Below, one piece after another: positions 60,685 through 64,000 of a stretch of 64,000 nucleotides of DNA (its first letter is position 1; every line of letters starts with the position of its first letter). The stretch comes from Nocardia aurantiaca (GTDB lineage: Bacteria > Actinomycetota > Actinomycetes > Mycobacteriales > Mycobacteriaceae), in assembly GCF_009708175.1 (NCBI RefSeq), contig NZ_WMBB01000007.1, forward strand, positions 62,001-126,000, in the 5' to 3' direction. The position numbers and the translations under genes are program-made. Below the pieces are notes generated by a model. That model saw only the letters and a list, made by a program, of their open reading frames with translations, was not told the DNA's origin and did no database searches.

Positions 60685-61545
60685 ATGGATGCGCACCGCG
60701 ATCGCAGCGCCGTGGTGGCCGGGGTGGACGGCTCGGCGCCTTCACTCAATGCTGTCCGCTGGGCGGCCTATCTCGCCGCGGCGATCCACGAACCGCTCGT
60801 GATCGCTTGCGCGCCGAGGTTTCCCCACCACGACGGCGACCCAGGGCACACGCCGCCGAGCGGCAAGGTCGTGCGCTGGCATGAGATCGCCGCGCACATC
60901 GCCGAACACGCCGTGGCACTGGTCCGTTCGTGCACTCCGGAGTTGCCCGTCACCACCGAGATCACCCCCGAGGCCGCCGGGCCCGCGCTCATCGCTCGCA
61001 GCACACACGCCCGGATCCTGGTGGTCGGGGCCCAGACCGCCTGGGATGGGCGGCTGGTCGGCCCGACGACCATGGAGGTCGCGCGCCACGCGCGCTGCCC
61101 GGTCGTGGTGTGGCGCGGTACCGCGGGCCGTCCCATTCCGCGGCGAAAGCCGGTCACGGTGGGTGTGGACGGCACTCCGCTCAGCACGGCGGCCCTCGAG
61201 CTGGGATTCGAACTGGCCGAGGCGCTCGCGGTGCCGCTGACCGCCGTGCACTGCTGGCCGGCGAACCGGATCACGCCGGTCGGGCCGACAGCCGATCACA
61301 CGGCCGCGGAACAAGCCGTCCTGACCGACGCACTGGCTCCGCATCGCCGGGCCCGTCCGGGGGTGCGGGTCGCGGAACTCACCGTTCCCGGTGTACCCGG
61401 CACGATTCTGGCGGAGGCGGGACGCGACTCCCAGCTGCTGGTGGTCGGCACCCGGGCCCGCGGCTCCGCGGCCGCCGCATTGTTCGGCTCCACGAGCCGG
61501 GACCTGTTGCATCACGCTCCCTGTCCCGTCGTTCTCTGCGGTTGA
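60685..61545 (+). CDS. tandem universal stress protein
   Basis: 286 residues from ATG 60685 (CGAGGA upstream); the frame is open back to 60451 but that part is not USP-like. The first domain starts VVAGVDGSAPSLNAVRWAAY but its nucleotide loop is altered (VVGAQTAWDGRLVGPTTMEV). The second domain, VTVGVDGTPLSTAALELGFE, keeps VVGTRARGSAAAALFGSTS. So only one domain probably binds ATP. Separate transcription unit after the hairpin at 60471. Confidence 0.88.
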   Translation: MDAHRDRSAVVAGVDGSAPSLNAVRWAAYLAAAIHEPLVIACAPRFPHHDGDPGHTPPSGKVVRWHEIAAHIAEHAVALVRSCTPELPVTTEITPEAAGPALIARSTHARILVVGAQTAWDGRLVGPTTMEVARHARCPVVVWRGTAGRPIPRRKPVTVGVDGTPLSTAALELGFELAEALAVPLTAVHCWPANRITPVGPTADHTAAEQAVLTDALAPHRRARPGVRVAELTVPGVPGTILAEAGRDSQLLVVGTRARGSAAAALFGSTSRDLLHHAPCPVVLCG

Positions 61546-61685
61546 GCCCAGGAAAGCGGCCGGCGCCGAGATCATCGGATGTGCGCTGACGGTGCGGCTT
61601 GCCGCCACCGCCATCGATGTGGCGAGCTGCCCGGTTGCCGACCGCCGCGCGGCGTAACACATCGCGCGGTCCCGCGGTCGATCGT

Positions 61686-61889
61686 CTACTTAGTCGATCG
61701 TCTCTCAGAGGGTTCGGCTTTCGCGGCGGCGGACAGCCGGCTCGTGAACCAGTCGCGTGCCTGTTCGGCGGCTCGGCGCACCGTGCCCGGTTCTTCGGAC
61801 AAATGGGCCGCACCGGGGACCCCCGCCGGCGCGGTTTCGCACCACATCGCCGCGGCAGCGCGGCGATCGGCGCGATCCTCGAAGAACAC
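61686..61889 (-). pseudogene. C-terminal remnant of a dienelactone-hydrolase-like gene
   Basis: A minus-strand frame reads VPGAAHLSEEPGTVRRAAEQ and ARDWFTSRL. Alpha/beta hydrolases of the dienelactone hydrolase group, including those fused to phosphoribosyltransferases in mycobacterial dormancy regulons, end IPGATHLFEEPGxLxxVAxxARDWF. The catalytic His is the one in AAHL. The N-terminal part is gone. The remainder of 61546-61943 holds only a direct repeat TCGATCGTCT at about 61680 and 61695. Confidence 0.5.
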
Positions 61890-61943
61890 CGGAAACTCCT
61901 CGCGGACAGCTCCTTCCGGACTCGTGGGCGTACGCGAATCCGG

Positions 61944-62870
61944 TCAGGTGCGGACGAACAACTCGTGTAGCGGCCGGTCGTTGTGCATGCTCGCGATGGC
62001 CTCGGCGAGCAGCGGTGCCACCGAGCACACCTCGAAGGGGGGTGTCACAGCCTCGTGCGCCACGGTGTCGGTGACCACCACCCGGCGGACACCGAGCCGG
62101 CGTAGGCGCTCGGCGGCGGCGGTCAGCGGGCCGTGGCCGGCGGCCACCACGATATCGGCCGCCCGGTAGCGCAGGATGTCGACCGCCGCTTCCAGAGTGG
62201 CTCCGGTGGAGATCATGTCGTCGACGATCACCGCGGCGCGGTGATCGACGGTGCCGAGGAGTTCGATCGCGGTGACGCGGGTTTCGCTTTCGCGATGTTT
62301 GCGCACGAGAGCCACCGGATCCCCGGTGAGAGCCGCATACCGCTCGGCCAGTCGCACCGCGCCGGCGTCGGGCGCGACGATGACGGCGTTGCCGCCGTGC
62401 GCCGGGCTGATCCGCTCGGCCAGCAGCGGGATGGCCGTCAAAGTCTCGACGGGGATGGGACTGACGGATTCCAATGCGGCCGTGTGCGGTTCGATGACGA
62501 CGAGCCGATCCGCGCCCGCGCCCGCGATGGCTTCGGCGACCACCCGCAGACCCAGCGCCTGGCCGGGCCGGGTGCGCCGGTCCTGCCGGGCGTAGCCGAA
62601 GTAGGGAACCACCGCGGTCACCCGCGCCGCCCGCGATCGCCGGCAGGCATCGAGCAACAGCAGCAGTTCGAGGACATTGTCGTTGACCGGTGGCGATGTG
62701 GGCTGCACGACGTACACGTCCTGGCCGCCGACGTGCCCGACGATCGGACGGATCTCCCCGTCCGGGAACCGCTCCAGCGCGCAGCCGGGCGGCTCGACGT
62801 CGAGCAGTTCGGCGACCGCCGCGGCCAGCCTCGGATTGGCGCTGCCGGAAACGACTCGAAGCGGTGTCAT
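61944..62870 (-). CDS. prs: ribose-phosphate pyrophosphokinase (divergent type)
   Basis: 308 residues from ATG 62870 (MTPLRVVSGSANP). Makes PRPP from ribose 5-phosphate and ATP. Motifs: ALERFPDGEIRPIV, VVPYFGYARQDRRTRPGQAL and the PRPP loop AVIVDDMISTGATLEAAV. The region that is DLHAxQIQGFF in housekeeping enzymes reads VIEPHTAALESVSPIPVETL, as in class II/III-like enzymes that are not phosphate-regulated. Placement among stress genes suggests a secondary copy. PRPP could feed the phosphoribosyltransferases usual in such islands. Confidence 0.88.
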   Translation of the reverse strand: MTPLRVVSGSANPRLAAAVAELLDVEPPGCALERFPDGEIRPIVGHVGGQDVYVVQPTSPPVNDNVLELLLLLDACRRSRAARVTAVVPYFGYARQDRRTRPGQALGLRVVAEAIAGAGADRLVVIEPHTAALESVSPIPVETLTAIPLLAERISPAHGGNAVIVAPDAGAVRLAERYAALTGDPVALVRKHRESETRVTAIELLGTVDHRAAVIVDDMISTGATLEAAVDILRYRAADIVVAAGHGPLTAAAERLRRLGVRRVVVTDTVAHEAVTPPFEVCSVAPLLAEAIASMHNDRPLHELFVRT

Positions 62871-63359
62871 GACTGCCTTCCCTTCCTTAGGACCGCGGCT
62901 ACCCGGCAGATGGAAGCGCATGACCAGGCGATCGCTCGGTCACCGGATACCTACGACGCCGAATCCACCTCGCCCCGAACCGTCATGGCTCCTTCCTCCG
63001 CAAACGTTCCCAGCTCGGCGGAGCCCGGCGGCAGGGCCGGATGCCACGCGCTCCAGAGTCGTTGGACTCCCCTCACGGCGCCGCCGCCTCCGGCGTGACG
63101 AGAGTGACAACCAGCCGTTCGGCGAGAAGCGCGCGCATGCTCCGCACCGAGCTGGCTCGGGGCGCGGTGCGACGCGAGACGGACGACGGCGACACCAGCT
63201 CCGACAGCCGGTTCCGCCACCTGGCGAACGCATGAGGACGACCGGACCGGCCGCGCGGCCGGGTCTCGGCTGGGACCGGTCCGGCCGGGGTTGGGTCCGC
63301 CGCGCGAATGCCTTCAGGTCCGGTGGTCGATGACGTCGTGTCTGTTCGCCGGCCGCCGG
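62871..63359. other. intergenic, no gene recognised
   Basis: About 490 bases. Short frames on both strands have no plausible start, composition or family. A plus-strand fragment with TELARGAVRRETDDGDTSSD could be the tail of a lost gene, but I do not recognise it. The part just above 62870 should hold the prs promoter. Confidence 0.35.
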
Positions 63360-63842
63360 TTAGAGCTTGTAGCCGATCCGGCGCAGCAGTTCGTGGCGAG
63401 AAGCCTGGTCGCCGGGGGTCTCGACGCCCAAGGGCGCGGGGCCGTCCACCACACCGAGGACACCTCGGCCCAGCCCGGTCTCGGCGATCAGGACCTCCAC
63501 CGGATTCGCGGTGGCACAGAAGATTCCGCAAACTTCCGGCACGCGGCGCACGGCGTCGAGCACATTGACCGGAAATCCCTCGCGCAGGAAGACGATGAAC
63601 GAATGGCCTGCCCCGACCGCGACGGCGTTCTTGGTGGCGAGCTCGATCAGTTCATCGTCATTTCCGGAACAGCGGACCAGCCGCGGCCCGGATGCCTCGC
63701 AGAAGGCCAGCCCGAAGCGCAGGTGCGGGCTGCTGCCCACCAGCGCCTCGTGCAGGTCCTCCACGGTCTTGATGAAGTGCGCCTGGCCGATGATGACGTT
63801 CAGATCGTCCGGCTTGTCAATGGGTACGGCGGTCAGCTCCAT
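63360..63842 (-). CDS. DUF355 / adenosine-specific kinase family protein
   Basis: 160 residues from ATG 63842. Family blocks: NVIIGQAHFIKTVEDLHEAL, RFGLAFCEASGPRLVRCSGN, VGAGHSFIVFLREGFPVNVL and VCGIFCATANPVEVLIAETG followed by RGVLGVVDG. Structures of archaeal members bind adenosine and were described as adenosine-specific kinases; physiological role uncertain. Occurs in hypoxia islands of actinobacteria. Length is normal. Confidence 0.85.
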   Translation of the reverse strand: MELTAVPIDKPDDLNVIIGQAHFIKTVEDLHEALVGSSPHLRFGLAFCEASGPRLVRCSGNDDELIELATKNAVAVGAGHSFIVFLREGFPVNVLDAVRRVPEVCGIFCATANPVEVLIAETGLGRGVLGVVDGPAPLGVETPGDQASRHELLRRIGYKL

Positions 63843-64000
63843 CCGTTCATTCTGCGCCTGATCAGGTCCCCGGTGTCCGGAATAACCGGCCGGGGGACGT
63901 CGGCGATCCGGTGGTGTCAGAGGCCCACGGATCTCCGCGCGCGGTAGCCGTCCGGTTCGGCTGAATGGTCGCGCGGGAAAACCGGACCGCGAGGACGTTC
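63843..64000. promoter_or_regulatory. upstream region of the DUF355 gene
   Basis: No gene. An imperfect inverted repeat (GTCCCCGG near 63868 and CCGGGGGAC near 63892) with an inner TCCGG/CCGGC lies about 30 bases upstream of the start and may be a regulator site. The rest to the edge shows nothing recognised. Confidence 0.3.

Noticed and set aside
1..64000. CRISPR arrays, tRNA/rRNA genes, transposases or integrases
   Set aside because: None seen: no regularly spaced repeats, no cloverleaf-like sequence and no recombinase motifs were found by eye.

Overview
The window is high-GC actinobacterial DNA (GTG and TTG starts, four-base ATGA/GTGA gene overlaps, F420/PPOX and LLM-type flavoproteins). 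It most resembles Nocardia or a close relative in the Mycobacteriales. The evidence is two copies of a Nocardia-type secreted family (DUF8020-like), a CobI-CobJ fusion, the MSMEG_0565-0572 type 'nitrogen starvation' cluster and a block of genes that match the mycobacterial DosR dormancy regulon. This is inferred from gene content; no rRNA or tRNA gene was seen.

Layout. 1-5.5 kb: lnt (cut by the left edge) coupled to an amidohydrolase, a divergent MarR/LLM pair around a palindromic operator, and FxsA. 5.5-9.3 kb: a NarL/DesK-type two-component system, a TauE/SafE transporter and a TetR regulator. 9.4-13.8 kb: tldD-tldE, a decayed RibD-type reductase and an HtrA-like protease with a one-base frameshift in a G run. 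13.8-17.4 kb: an XRE/methionine aminopeptidase pair with two operator palindromes, a secreted DUF8020-like protein, a TetR and a PPOX protein. 17.8-29.3 kb: scattered cobalamin genes (cobN under a cobalamin riboswitch, cobG, cobH, cobIJ, cobK) interleaved with a DDAH-like/Lrp pair, a PadR and a second DUF8020-like protein.

30.3-37.9 kb: a tightly coupled eight-gene Nit1C cluster. It holds an MSMEG_0572 protein, radical SAM, a GNAT fused to an AIR-synthase-like domain, an active-looking nitrilase, an MSMEG_0570 protein, a flavin monooxygenase, a second nitrilase homologue that has lost the catalytic Cys and Glu, and a glycosyltransferase. A 1.1 kb leader with several inverted repeats precedes it.

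38.1-63.8 kb: a dormancy or low-oxygen type island. It holds flavodoxin, pfkB, a degenerate USP, an APH/AAA kinase, a type II P-ATPase, a pyruvate dehydrogenase-like E1a/E1b/E2 set with a private acyl carrier protein and an acetate-CoA ligase, DUF2267, a CBS-containing site-2 protease, an ABC exporter, two full tandem USPs, SHOCT, SDR, SRPBCC, an Acg-type nitroreductase, a PRPP synthase and a DUF355 protein. Two DosR-like boxes and several decayed gene ends (alcohol dehydrogenase, alpha/beta hydrolase) show that this island has been repeatedly rearranged.

The features most worth following are the catalytically altered second nitrilase inside Nit1C, the operator-controlled XRE/MetAP pair, and the PDH + ACP + acetate-CoA ligase operon whose E2 carries two subunit-binding domains.
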